This document shows, piece after piece, positions 1-11,900 of a stretch of 64,000 nt of DNA. The stretch comes from Mya arenaria (lineage: Eukaryota; Mollusca; Bivalvia; Myida; Myidae): assembly GCF_026914265.1 (NCBI RefSeq), contig NC_069134.1, forward strand, positions 64,862,094 through 64,926,093, given 5' to 3'. How positions within the stretch are numbered: position 1 is the stretch's first letter; each line of letters starts with the position of its first letter. The notes beneath the pieces are model-generated. The model was given only the letters and a program-made list of their open reading frames with translations, ran no database searches and was not told the origin of the DNA. A program made the position numbers and the translations under genes.

Positions 1-29
1 TTATAATTTAGTATTAATAATAATAATAA

Positions 30-84
<55 letters not shown>

Positions 85-195
85 AAAATAAAATAAAATA
101 AAATAAATAATAATAATAATAAATAAATAAAAAATGAAATAAATACTACTACTACTACTACTACTTCTACTACTACTACTACTACTTCTACTACA

Positions 196-226
<31 letters not shown>

Positions 227-240
227 ATAATAATAATAAT
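1..240. repeat. AT-rich trinucleotide microsatellites
   Basis: The first 240 bases are simple sequence: runs of TAA/AAT followed by runs of ACT/CTA with a few TTC interruptions. No gene is visible. Confidence 0.95.
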
Positions 241-418
241 GATGATATAACAATTAGGGACAAATAGTTGCTGTCAAAATAGCAAATATATTATATAAAA
301 ACAGAACCGTAAAAATAACTAGCGACCATGTCTTACGAGGTTAAGTTACTGAAGAATGTCAACTATATATATATGTAAATTATAAAATGATTGCCTTCTC
401 GTTTCAGAACCATTGAAC

Positions 419-3304
419 ATGGCGCAGCAATGTACCGACGCAAAAGAGGTATACAGTGGCCCCCTCCCAGCCGTGCATTGCACGAAAAGTAACGGGAATG
501 GTTCAAGCTCCTACCAAATGATCACAGACGCCACTTCTCCTGGCGTCCACTTCCAGTCGCCTCCCAACTTTAACATCCACCCTTCCGGGATTGATCCAGC
601 CAGGCAGCGTTATTCACATGCAGATCTCATAAATGACAATTCTTCAAACGAGTTCTACCCAACACAGGCGCAAGGTCCAAATGCCATGGACGTTCGGCTG
701 AACAACAGAAGTGATCCTCATCATCATATTCGCAGGAAATCTATTGACGAAGAAGCGGACACCACTGATAAGCCTTTTATCAACAAATTCTCTTTAATTA
801 TTATCGTATTTATGATTCTGGTGTCTGCAGCAATATCCGTCATGTCTCTTGTGTTCGTAATGAAGGTTCAGCAACAAATGGAAGACCTTCAGACAAAGTA
901 TGATTCTTTGCACACGTCTCAAGCACAGACAGCACGAGAGCCTAACATCTGTTTACCATGCACAGAGTTGGAACAAGGCCCTCTACCAGAAGACACGCCA
1001 GAGTTAAAGGATTTGTTGAAAATGAATGAAAACGGACTAGAGATGTGTTGCGCTAAAACCGGAACCCAGGTCGCGCTGTTGCTCAATCTGGTACGTGTTT
1101 TAATATTATTTCTACAAATTGATAATTATGTTTACATTATATTAATCTTCTGATATTTAATACAGCCGAATCTCGTTATGTCGTACTCTGTTATCTCGAT
1201 GTTCCGGTTATGTCGATTTTTTTTCGAATGTGATGGTTGTTTAGACATTTTTTGTATTTCGGTTATATCGAACATTTGTTTTCTCGAAGTACTAACATAA
1301 ATCCCAACGACTTCGACATAGCGAGTTTTGTCTGAACGTACTAAATACATACCATACGATTGCCTTTACCATAACTTAGTTTAAATAATTAATTAAAACT
1401 TGTTATTTAATATGTCGATTTCGCTGAACAGTTCTTTTCTGTAATAATTATTTCCTTCTATAACGCATCTATAACCTAGTCTATAATTTTAAATGGTAGT
1501 AAGTTTTCTTACGGATATCTGTTCTAATTTTTCAGTTTTCGAAGAGAAAGCAGCTCGAAAAATGTGCACTAGGTGAGTTGTTTATACTTTCTTAGGCTCT
1601 TTGCAATATTGTTGCATCTAGCAATTATTACTGGTGTTAAAGTTGAGATGAGACAGACTTTTTTGACTGAATGTAACCTAAAATTATAAGCAAAGGCGTT
1701 TAAGGTAAGTTAAATGCTATATGATATATGTAAATAAGGTAATTGCAGTAAAATGGTCAAATCCATGAAATATACACCAAAATGCATGGCTCGCCGTAAT
1801 TCATGGAACATAGAATAAATGTTTCATCAATTTTGATTTCAGAGGAGCTGAAAAATGAGAACCAACCAGCCACTTCCTGCAATAGCACTGGGCCCCCTGG
1901 TTCCGCCCCACTTCCGCCAACCCAGCCGCTATACGGCAACGTGTCCGCTCATTTGCAAGCCGGGAGCCAACCGGACAACTTGGGTACTTATTTTTGGAAC
2001 ATGTTCTGTTAAGCCAGAGAAAAAAAATGCCTTAAGATTTTGGTTTCGACAAAAAAATCGGCATTAGGAAGAATAGGTAAAAATCGGTAAAATGGCGCCA
2101 AAAACCCCCGCTTCATATGCATTATTCAATTTAATGGTTTAGTTTTGCCCATGATCTTTTAAACCAGTTTTACCTCCACAATACGATTTAAAAGTAGTTT
2201 TATACTTTTACTCTGGTATAAAAACAAAAAAAAAGTTCACAACTTTATTTGTGAGTGCAATTGAATAAACAAGCATCCACATAGCATTATCTTAATAAGT
2301 AATGTTCATACTGGACACATTTTGAAGTTCTTCGAATCCGCCTATAACGAATTCCGCGGAGAAGGAAGTTAAACTAACGCGAGAAAGCTTTAAAAATCAC
2401 TGATTACACACGAAAAAGATTATGGCCAATAAATTTCGAATTTACTGCAATTTGGTGCTTCCCCAAAATTTGATAGTGTATTATGTGTCGGTAAGAGGAA
2501 GTGCCCTTGTAATATATATCTATTCATAAGCTTTTGTCATTTTGTTGGCTGGTTTTATAAAAGATTATGTAATACCTTTAAGAGGAACTCAAAATTATAA
2601 TTCACAAAGGAGGGTTGACATTTATAAAGCAAATGTATTTTTAAAACTTACTTGTGGTCTTTTGATTACTCGGTTTTCTGCCAATCAAAGAGTTTTAGCA
2701 TGACGCTAGCTAGTTTGACTTCAAACGTTGTCATGGCCTTGGTGTCGATATTCTCGGCGATGACGTCATCTTGCAAAACTAACATTAGAGATTGATCAAA
2801 CAAATGTTATATTTTTTACAAATATTGCAAGTGAAAGATGTAAATGTATATTTTATTCCTTTAATTTCAGATCGTGAACAACCTATTCAAAACTGGCAGG
2901 TTGGTCTGGACGCTCCCGGAACACATCTAACGAACATTGAAATGACAGCTGACAAGAAATATTTGGTCATTCCCTCAACTGGGCGCTACTTCCTGTACAG
3001 TCAAGTAGGGTTTCTCATTTATTACAACGAGGACACTCCCATAGACCCAGAACAAGGGTCCCAGTCTCTGTTTCATTTCGTATACCGTTACAACCACCTT
3101 TACGCGGGAAAACAAGAACTTTTGCGAAGTGACATCACACAATGTTGGGAGAAAAATAAAGACTACGGAAGATACACAAGCTACGTCGGGGCGTCCGTTT
3201 TGTTGAACAAGGGAGACAAAATATACGTTGAAGTTTCGAAACTCGAGCTTTTGTCAAGAGGGGAAAGCAGTTTAACATATTTTGGTCTCTTCAAAATGGG
3301 CTGA
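419..3304 (+). CDS. TNF superfamily ligand, type II membrane protein (copy 1 of array)
   Basis: Seen: four coding exons at 419-1090, 1536-1572, 1843-1983 and 2871-3304. All introns are GT/AG, the phases agree, and the exons sum to 1284 nt (427 aa plus stop). A 3' splice site (TTTCAG, ending at 407) lies just before the start ATG, so an upstream non-coding exon is likely. Residues 1-123 are polar and cytoplasmic, 124-148 form a transmembrane helix, and a short heptad-like stalk follows (QQQMEDLQTKYDSL) with a CLPC motif and a CC pair. The microexon adds a basic segment. The third exon is Pro-rich with sequons NST and NVS. The last exon (from residue 284) is a TNF domain with LVIPSTGRYFLYSQVGF and the C-terminal YFGLFKMG. 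The TNF family signature is matched except that Arg follows the central Gly. By family, TNF ligands trimerise and signal through TNF receptors at the cell surface or after shedding. The receptor and the exact TNF subfamily are not determinable here. Confidence 0.9.
1163..1334. mobile_element. Tigger/pogo-like MITE in intron 1 of TNF copy 1
   Basis: About 172 bp with imperfect terminal inverted repeats. The left end starts CAGCCGAATCTCGTTATGTC and the right end is its near reverse complement, ending GAGTTTTGTCTG. It is preceded by TA. The ends resemble the CAGTNRAACCTCGTTATA ends of pogo/Tigger elements. It is non-coding. Confidence 0.6.
1763..1815 (+). repeat. Single ancestral-like monomer of the 34-nt intronic repeat
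   Basis: One copy of the pattern AAAATGCATGGCTCGCCGTA plus AATTCATGG lies just upstream of the third coding exon of TNF copy 1. The same position in copy 2 holds two to three copies and in copy 3 about ten. Confidence 0.55.
2731..2766 (+). repeat. Single monomer of the 20-nt intronic minisatellite
   Basis: The intron before the TNF exon of copy 1 contains one unit (TGGCCTTGGTGTCGATATTC), the motif that is tandemly amplified at the same position in copies 2 and 3 and in the two partial units. Confidence 0.6.
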
Positions 3305-4664
3305 ACCTGATTATACTTCGCGTGTAGATACTTAAATTTACGTCTTTCAAACCAAAAGGCAGCGTTTCCAGCAGCCTAAAAGCATGGTCATGCGTGTGTC
3401 AATAATGCCGCTAGTTGTGCTAGCTTTCCATGACCCTTTGTAGCACACATCCAGCCACCCGACCACGCCTCACTGCTAAGATCAATGGGGCTGGGTAACG
3501 CTGAACCAGGAAATGCACGGTGTCTAAGGTACTGGAAATCATTGTCAAACTCCAAGGAGCGGTAACTTCCCATTGCAGTATGTTAACATCACCCCAAGGG
3601 AGATCACTGCGTATGAGATTGGTACAACACGTAAAGGGAGATAATGCCAAACTCCAAGCAGCGGTTACTTCGTCTTGCAAAGGGAGGTCAGTACGTATGA
3701 GATTGGTATATACATAGCCAAACTTCAAATAGTGCCATTCCCAGTGTGCCAGTAGAGTGTGAAGAAAATCAAACTAATCACGCGATTTCATTAAGCTCAA
3801 ATAATAATGAACTTGCTGCTGAGAAAACTTCCAGTCATGTTTGAATAATATGCTTAAGCTTACACATGTATATACTCATCTGCCTTGTAACAAGGGCAGA
3901 ATAGCTTTTAGGGCCAATACCATTGCGCTGTTATTTAGAAGCGTTTGTTAACACATGTGACCGTCATAAAGTTGGTTGTAACCCTGTGTTCAAAAAAGTA
4001 TTGTATTGCCTCTGGTATAACCAAAGTTTTTCTGTGATATTTTTGTATTCTCATGAATATGATATGCTGTATATATTATTTCGTAAAATATATGTCATAT
4101 TTTGAAAAATATTTTTTGGTTTGATTGTGTTATCGCCGAAGAATATACGTTTTAATTAATAATTTTGTTCATTATTTAATTTTGCTGGCAAAGTTACAAT
4201 GAAAACGTAACCGAGGAATATAAGGTTTATTTCTTTAATTTGTACATAATTTTATTATATTATGATATTTTTCGTATAATGCTAGGCATAACGAGAATAT
4301 ATATGCATACTGTATCGAGGGGCGAAAGCAAGAAGGTTTTAAGTGACATTAACTCAGCAATAAGATAGAACCTTTATGCTTTCACGTATGCAATATCCAA
4401 ATGAAATATGCCGTTGCTCATAAAAGGAACCTCAGATCTCAAACATAAGAATGCTTGCAGGGAATATGGGACATGTTATATATGAAGGTTGATAGCAATG
4501 TCTGTCTGTATGTTTGTCCAGCTGTTTAATCATACATTGTGTATTAGCATACACATTCATGGTTGTGAGATTTGCATTTCGAATTTTGTTTTGCTATACA
4601 GAATTTTCGCTGAAATGTATAAATTATAAATTGATGTTGTTTATGAAGTAATTTGCAAAATAAA
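3305..4664 (+). other. Probable long 3' UTR / 3' flank of TNF copy 1, with AATAAA
   Basis: No gene. The first AATAAA after the stop is at 4659-4664, and it is conserved at the same place in the other copies (14506, 24896, and after the second partial unit near 31389). This suggests a 3' UTR of about 1.35 kb. Two imperfect copies of a roughly 100-nt segment (key words AAACTCCAAGCAGCGGTTAC and GGGAGATCACTGCGTATGAG) lie at 3546-3715. The last 350 nt are almost unchanged between copies 1 and 2. Confidence 0.5.
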
Positions 4665-5640
4665 AATATTTACATATTCTGTTGTGTATCTTTATACATA
4701 TGTAATACAGTCAAACCCCGTTGGCTCGAACTCCTAAGGACCGGCGAAGAAATCCTTCCCATATTTGAATTGTTACGAGTTTGAATTAGAGCCAGTTTTC
4801 TTTTAAAAATTACAAATTCTTGGGTAATGACTATACATTGAAAGAGTACAAATTGTCTAATACTACAAGAAAAACCTTTTCAAATGTAAAAGCCTGAAAA
4901 AATAAAAACAAGTGCCCTGGTTTTATTGGACATTCTTGATACTATATAATAGCTAAATTACGAGGATATTGACTCATTTAGCTTCTAAAAATACTGTTCG
5001 GGTCATAAGAATTTAAAAAAAAATATTTTGAATACCTCATATTTAAATTTGAAGACATGGATCATCAAATGGACGTTATTACTATTGTTCTGTTGTCGGT
5101 CCAAATTTGTACCGTACGTAAGGGAAAATAATAGTTGAATCACGAAGATATTGAATGAAATAGCTTCTTAAAATATTGTGCTTTAAACAGGTCATTTAAA
5201 CTGTTTAAAAACATATTTTGAATATCTCAAATTTCAATTTAAAGACATGGGCCTTCAAATCGACGTGCGTAATACAAAATGTCGTAAGATCCAGAAATTT
5301 GACTAAATATCATGGCAGTGTTAAATTAAATTGAACGTTTTGCTTGGAAAATAAAACTACTACTTTAGAAATAGTTCTTATTTCACCAAGATATGGGTAG
5401 AAAATTCAAACGTACGATGGGATCCTTCACAGGATGGGACCATGTAGCAAATTTGTCTTTAAGTTTACGTTGCTCTTGGTAGACAGGTATGGATAACTGA
5501 TACTGCAGATATTGGGCCGATTGTTCAGAATTTTGTTAAAGTTAACAAAGTTGTTAACGGCATCGTTGGTAACTTTCAAATCTGTAATTCTCAAGAATTT
5601 TAGGTGCAAACTTGTGATCTGCAATATTTCTAACAAGATT
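4665..5640. other. Intergenic spacer of the TNF array; no gene seen
   Basis: AT-rich spacer. It begins with a truncated end of the CAGTCGAACC MITE family at 4711-4760 (CAAACCCCGTTGGCTCGAAC). The rest is paralogous to 14770-15818 and has no coding signal. Confidence 0.6.
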
Positions 5641-6965
5641 TCAGGCAACTGTTCCAGGCAACTGTTTCACAAGGTTCCATGCATTTGTTTCACAAGGCTC
5701 CAGACAACTGTTTCACAAAGTTCCAGACAACTAATTCACAAGGCTCCAGGCAACTGTTTCACATGTTCCAGGCAAATGTTTCATGAGGTTCCAGACAACT
5801 GTTTTACGAGGTTCCAGGCAACTGTCTCACAAAGTTTCAGACAACTGTTTCACGAAGTTCGAGACAACTGCTCCACAAGGTTCTAGGCAACTGTGTCACA
5901 AGGTTCCAGACAACTGTTTCAAGAGGTTCCAGACAAGTGTTTCAAGAGGTTCCAGACAAGTGTTTCACAAGGTTCCAGGCAACTGTTTCAAGAGGTTCCA
6001 GACAAGTGTTTCACAAAGTTCCAGACAAGTGTTTCACAAGGTTCCAGACAACTGTTTCACAAGGTTCCAGACAACTGTTTTACAAAGTTCCAGACAACTA
6101 TTTCACAAGGTTTCAGGCAACTGTTTCAAGAGGTTCCAGATAACTGTTCCACAAGTTTCCAGACAACTGTTTCACAAGGTTCCAGACAACTATTTCACAA
6201 GGTTCCAGACAACTGTTCCACAAGGTTCCAGACAACTATTTCACAAGGTTCCAGACAAGTGTTTCAAGAGGTTCCAGACAAGTGTTTCACAAGGTTCCAG
6301 ACAAGTGTTTCAAGAGCTTCCAGACAAGTGTTTCACAAGGTTCCAGACAAGTGTTTCACAAGGTCCTAGACAACTGTTTCACAAGGTTCCAGACAACTGT
6401 TTCACGAGGTTCCAGGCAACTGTCTCACACAGTTTCAGGCAACTGTTTCACGAGGTTCCAGATAACTGTTTCACAAGGTTCAAGACAACTGTCACAGACA
6501 ACTGTTTCACAAAGTTCCAGGCAACTGTTTTACAAGGTTCTAGACAACTCTTTCACAAGGTTCCAGAAAACTATTTCACAAAGCTCCAGACAACTGATTC
6601 AAGAGAATCTAGACAACTGATTCAGGAAGTTCCAAACAACTGTTTCAAGAGGTTCCAGACAACTGTTTCATGGGGTTCCAGACAACTGTTTCACCAGGTT
6701 CCAGACAACTGTTTCACAAGGTTCCAGACAACTGTTTCTCCAGGTTCCAGACAACTGTTTCACCAAGTACAAGATACGTGTTTCACGAGGTTCCAGACAA
6801 CTGTTTCAAGAGGTTCCAGACAAGTGTTTCACAAGGTTCCAGACAACAGTTTCAGGCAACTGTCTCACAATGTCCCAGACAACTGTTTCACAGGTTCCAG
6901 GCAACTGTTTCACAGGTTACAGGCAACTGTTTTACCAGGTTCCAGACATCTGTTTTACGAGGTTC
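5641..6965 (+). repeat. 23-nt minisatellite, about 55 units, between TNF copies 1 and 2
   Basis: The unit reads TTCCAGACAACTGTTTCACA plus AGG, with variants (CAAGTG, AAGAGG, GGCAAC). The unit lacks stops on the + strand in all three frames, so long apparent reading frames of the type FQTTVSQGSRQLFHKVPDNC arise in every frame. They are most simply satellite artefacts. A paralogous array lies at 15819-16912. The position is absent or replaced downstream of copy 3 (near 25.5 kb) and after partial unit 5 (near 32.0 kb). Confidence 0.95.
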
Positions 6966-7112
6966 CACTTTTCTTGGGAACTGGTTATGTTTAAATGCAT
7001 CCCTTGAATACTCGATTCAGATTAGAAAGTCATAAACTTTGTGAAAGGAAAAATATGAATGCCTCAAAAGGGGTTTGAAAACGATTTATGGATCAAGCCG
7101 ATGATTTTACCC

Positions 7113-7165
7113 TCAGGGTAGTGGTTGGCGCACTCGCTTCTCAACATGGCATACCGGGAAATAAA
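7113..7165 (+). repeat. tRNA-like (SINE-head-like) fragment
   Basis: GGGTAGTGGTTGGCGCACTC followed by GCTTCTCAACATGG resembles the box A and anticodon-arm part of a tRNA-derived SINE. No box B follows. The paralogous copy is at 17055-17105. Weakly supported. Confidence 0.3.
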
Positions 7166-7257
7166 ACAGCCGTTTCATCTTCACCGCTTTATAAATGGTA
7201 ATTACACAGTTAACACCCCTGACACTTTAAAAAACACGCTTTTTAAACACATTGAAA

Positions 7258-7560
7258 GTGAAAAATATGGAAGAAGACAGAGATAGTATTTCATCAGATT
7301 ACTTTCAGGAAGGCCTTTCGTGTGCTAATATACTAACCGTTTTTAGGAAAAGTCATGGAATTCAAATATTTTTTCACTATTTGAGTACTGATATCATTTT
7401 CGTAAAGACGAACAGTGACGCTCGTTCTGTTGCTGACTTTGTTGTCAACTCGATCGAGCATTCTGGACGTAATCATGGTATTACATGTTTTGAGCGAACG
7501 GACACAAGATGTGGCCACCATCCTCCGTATGTCCTCTGACATTCTGTTTTTCACCTCACG
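7258..7560 (+). mobile_element. Decayed fragment of an integrase-core-type transposable element
   Basis: Translation shows SSDYFQEGLSCANILTVFRK, then HGIQI, then SDARSVADFVVNSIEHSG. This resembles the N-terminal helix-turn-helix and linker region that precedes integrase-core domains in fish and mollusc element proteins. Only a short N-terminal piece remains and it is clearly broken. A paralogous piece sits at 17204-17515, so it was present before the tandem duplication. The family call is from memory and tentative. Confidence 0.35.
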
Positions 7561-8950
7561 TTCACCACCTCGCCTTGTTGCCATTGGTATTTAGTCTCCA
7601 TGGCCATGATGGCTGAATAACATAAATACTGTCTGTTGCCATTCCAAAAAAGGATAAATGGCGTTTTTGAATCAGAGGAGCTAACTGCGTTATTACCATA
7701 AAGCGGCAAAGATGAAACCCCGTTTTGATTGGCTAAACAACGTCGCGGCCTCAATTTAATAAGTTGTGCCTAACTTAGTTACTTGTGTCGACAACTTTTT
7801 ATCTTGTGGCCACAAGCTACTAAATTTCGGACACAAGTTACTAAATTTAGGCCACAAGATACTAAGTTGTGGTCACAATATAAATAAAGTGTTGCGGATG
7901 TCACTTCTGTGCCACCGTACAGGGACTTTATTTTACTTTAAAAACTTTTTGATGAATAAGGCCATGGTTAGTTATATATTATATTAACTCGTAAACAGGC
8001 AGAAAAACCATTGAAATACAACCATAAATAAAACAAAACAAATGGTTAAAAATACCGTATGATTAACTTAAGTTATCGAATAACAATTTGAGATTCAGCT
8101 TAAAAACCCCGACGCTCTCATAGCTTTCCCCACAGTTACAAGAAAAAGACAAAAGTACAAATTACCATACTAAACTTCATTTTCCGCGTGCAGTAAGTAC
8201 ATTCTATTGTTCATGAATGTATGCATTTAAATTGAACAAACACTAACACTGACCCTGTACTGACTTTTGGCAACACCAACGATGACTTAATATGTAATAC
8301 AATAGTGCAAATCATCTCATCAACCTTGACCGTTAACATTACATCACCGATATCTAAATAAATAAATAATTAACTCACCAGGGTATTACCACTTCCCTAA
8401 TGACATAGTTTTAAACACCATAACATTCAATACGGAACTTACATTGATCATTTCGTTGAACGATGATATATTGAAAATAGTCCCCGACCAGGAAGTACGT
8501 TTAATTTAAAATAGAAGTAAGCGCATATATTAAATTAGTCGTCTGGTGTTGCCTGTACAACTGTTTGAACATTCATCGCTGTGCGAACATAGTTGTTTCA
8601 AAAGCATTATACAAGTTTTTACTAAATAATTTAAATAATTATTTAAATTCATTAAGTAAATACATATAGAACTTAAACAGTTACTGCGACAATAAAGTAG
8701 AATCATTTGCTGTAACAAATAACGGATATATAATATTAAAACAGAACCGTCACAAAAACATTTACATAAATAAAAAATTATCGCTCCTAATTTTTTTTAA
8801 AATGCACCTTCGTGTCAAAAACAACAACAGAAGTATCATTTGAATATTTATTATCTTATTATAGTTATTATTATTTAACATTTTTGAAAATCTCCCTTGA
8901 ACGAATCAATGTCAGCTAAATACATAAAAGTGATTTTCTTCTCGTTTCAG
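7561..8950. other. Upstream flank of TNF copy 2; no gene seen
   Basis: It contains a small decayed tandem repeat at 7777-7885 (key words CACAAGTTACTAAATTT and CTTGTGGCC), largely missing from the paralogous site near 17.7 kb. The rest is AT-rich and paralogous to 17.5-18.94 kb. The non-coding first exon and promoter of TNF copy 2 should lie here but cannot be placed by eye. A polypyrimidine/AG acceptor ends at 8950. Confidence 0.5.
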
Positions 8951-8961
8951 AACCTCTGAGC

Positions 8962-11900
8962 ATGGCGCAGCAATGTACGGACGCAAATGAGGCATTCAGA
9001 GACCCCCTGCCAGCCGCGCATTGTGCACAAATTAACGGCGACGGTTCAAGCTCTTACGAAGTGGTCAACGGCGCGGCTGCTCCTGGCGTCCAATTCCATT
9101 CGCCTCCCATCTTTAATACCGACCCTACCGGGTTCGATCCAGCGAGGCAGCACTATTCACAGGATAATCTCATCAATGACAATTTTCCTACCGAATCCTG
9201 TCCAACACAGGCGCAAGTCCCAAATGGAAATACCATGGACTGTCGCCCAAACAGAAAATGCGATTCTCTCAACTTTCTTCGCAGGAAACGCAAAGCGTCG
9301 GAGCTAATCTCCATTGACGAAGGAACTGAAAATACTGATGAACCTGTTGTCAACAGATACTCATTAATTAGTATTGTACATGTATGTGTGATTCTGGCGT
9401 TTGCAGCAATATCCATCATGTCCCTAGTGTTCGCCACGAAGGTTCGGCAACAAATTGAAGATCTTCAGACAAAGTACGATTCTTTGCAGACTGAAAAAGA
9501 GCCCAACGTCTGTTTGCCCTGCATAGAGGTGGAAAGAGGCCCTTCGCCAGAAGACACACCGGAATTAAAGGATTTGTTGAAAAGGGTTGAAAATGGACTA
9601 GAGGTGTGTTGCGCTAAGACCGGTGTCCAGTATGCTCTGTTGCTCAATCTGGTACGTGTTTTGATACGAGTTCTTCACATTGATAACTCTTCGGACCATC
9701 TGTTTATCTTTTGACTGTTAATACATACTAAATTCGTACCATACGATTGCCTTTATTATAATAAAACAAGTTTAAACTTGTTATTAAATGTACAGATTTC
9801 GCTGAACTTTTCCTTTTTTTATAAAAAATGTTTTTCTTCTAAAATTATCTGAAACCTCGTCTAAAACTTACTTCATTTATGAAGTGTTTTACAAAAGGTA
9901 TCTGTTTTGCTTTTACAGTTTTTTCAAAGACAGCACCCCATAGAGTGTCCACTTGGTGAGTGTTTTAATTTACTTATGTTATTTACAATATTCTAACAAC
10001 TACATTAAAGTAAAATCTTAATAATTAAGACTCTTCGGAAGTAGCGTAGCGAACGAGCACTTCTTATTTATTAAGATATAACTTCAGGTCATATAACTGA
10101 TATAACTTATAAGCTAATTGGCTGACACATTGTCAATGCAAAATCTGACGCAGAAAGTACGTATCGGATGAATAGTTTGAGCACCTTTAAAGTTGCACTC
10201 TCACAGATATACCATTTTTACAACTTTTTTATTTTTTGTCTTGGAAATAGTACATTTTTGCGTAAATATCTGCAAACCAATGATATAAGATAGCTAACAA
10301 AAAATCAGATCGTTCATTTTCGTATTTCCGTTCGAAATTTAATGTTTTATGGTATAAAACATCATTTTTTGAACTTGGATATAAAAATTTGCGATCTTAT
10401 TTTTCGTCAGCAGTCTTATATAACTGGTTTCCATAGATTTTCGCAAAAAATGGCACGTTCTAAGACAAAAAAAATAAATAAATAAAAAAGTTGCCAAAAA
10501 CGTTCAATCTGTGAGAGTGCAGCTTTAAACATCCACAAAAAAAAACGAAATTACTAGTGACTAAGCCTAGAACTAAATGCAATTTCATTGGCTGAAGATA
10601 AAGGTTGTAATCTAACAGTAATTAATTTTGTTAGACGTGAAATAAGGCATACGTGTTTGATTCAATATATCTGAAAATATAATTGCAAGCATTGTAGGGG
10701 AGTGAAATGCAAGATAATACTTGTTAGTCTGCGTGCTGGCCTAAATAAAAAGGTCAAATCCGTAAAAAAATCCTGGTCATATAATAATTACACGTATCCA
10801 ATCAAAAAAGTATTATACCATTTTCATAACGGACTTTGAATTTCTAACGCATTAAAAATCATGGTATACCATAATTTATGGCTCTCTATAGTTTACGGTA
10901 TACCAAATTTCATGGCTCGACATAATTCATGGTATATAAACTTCATGTTTGGTATATTTTGATTTCAGAGGACGAGAACCCACAATCCACTCCTTGCAAT
11001 GACACTGCGTCCAATGGTTCCGCCCCATTTCCGCCTATCCAGTCGCTATACGGCAACGTGTCCGCTCATTTGCAAGCCGGGAGTCAACTGGGCAACTTAG
11101 GTATTATTTGTTGAAAGTGTTCTGTTAAGCCAGAGAAAAATGGTCTTTAGGTCTCATACCCGCCCTCCACTGTCCGATATATATATATATAAATATGCGC
11201 CATATATAATAAGTGACTGTGTATTACATATATTATTGCATTAAAATCCCTGACCGATACTTCCTGCCATGGTCTGTACTCCCGCCGCCAACGTCATTTT
11301 GTTTGGAGAAATATCGGTTTTGGTAAGAAAAGGACAATAAACGGTAAAATGGCGCCAAAATGTATATGTATCATATGCAATATTTATTTTATTGGTTTGG
11401 TTTTGCCTACTATCGCTTGTACCTCTTTTACCCCAACCCTCTAAAATCTGTATTTTTTTATACATTTACATTGACTAAAAGGAACGACTATAAATGCAAC
11501 TGAAAAAAAGTTTACAACTGTCTAGTATCAAATATTTTTTTCATATTTATTACACTTTTTGAGTCCACCTTTAACTAAATCTAGCTAGAAGGAAGTTTAA
11601 CAAAAACATGAAAACTTAAAAATCACATGATTACTCGAATTATTTTGGCCAATAATTTTCAATTGAATGCACTAGTGTGCTTTCCCCAAAATCGATATTT
11701 ATTAGGCCAAAAAAGAATTTTCCACTACCATCTCCAAGAAAATCGCATCCGTAGGTAGCTACATATTTTTTGTGAACCCGGATTTCTGACTAAAACGACC
11801 CATATAAAGGTAAATCGCTGTTGTAGAAAGTTTTAAACAGCAAATGGTCAAATTTTGATACAGTCGAACTCCGCTGACTCGAACTCGCTTGGCTCGAATT

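Noticed and set aside
5641-6965. CRISPR-like array
   Set aside because: Direct tandem repeats without unique spacers, in a eukaryotic intron-bearing context.
5783-6994. 403-codon frame over the 23-nt minisatellite
   Set aside because: Open frames occur in all three phases because the unit lacks stops. There is no start, splice or domain support.
7551-7754. Minus-strand frame also present at 17483-17674
   Set aside because: Conserved only because the whole spacer was duplicated; no domain or splice support.
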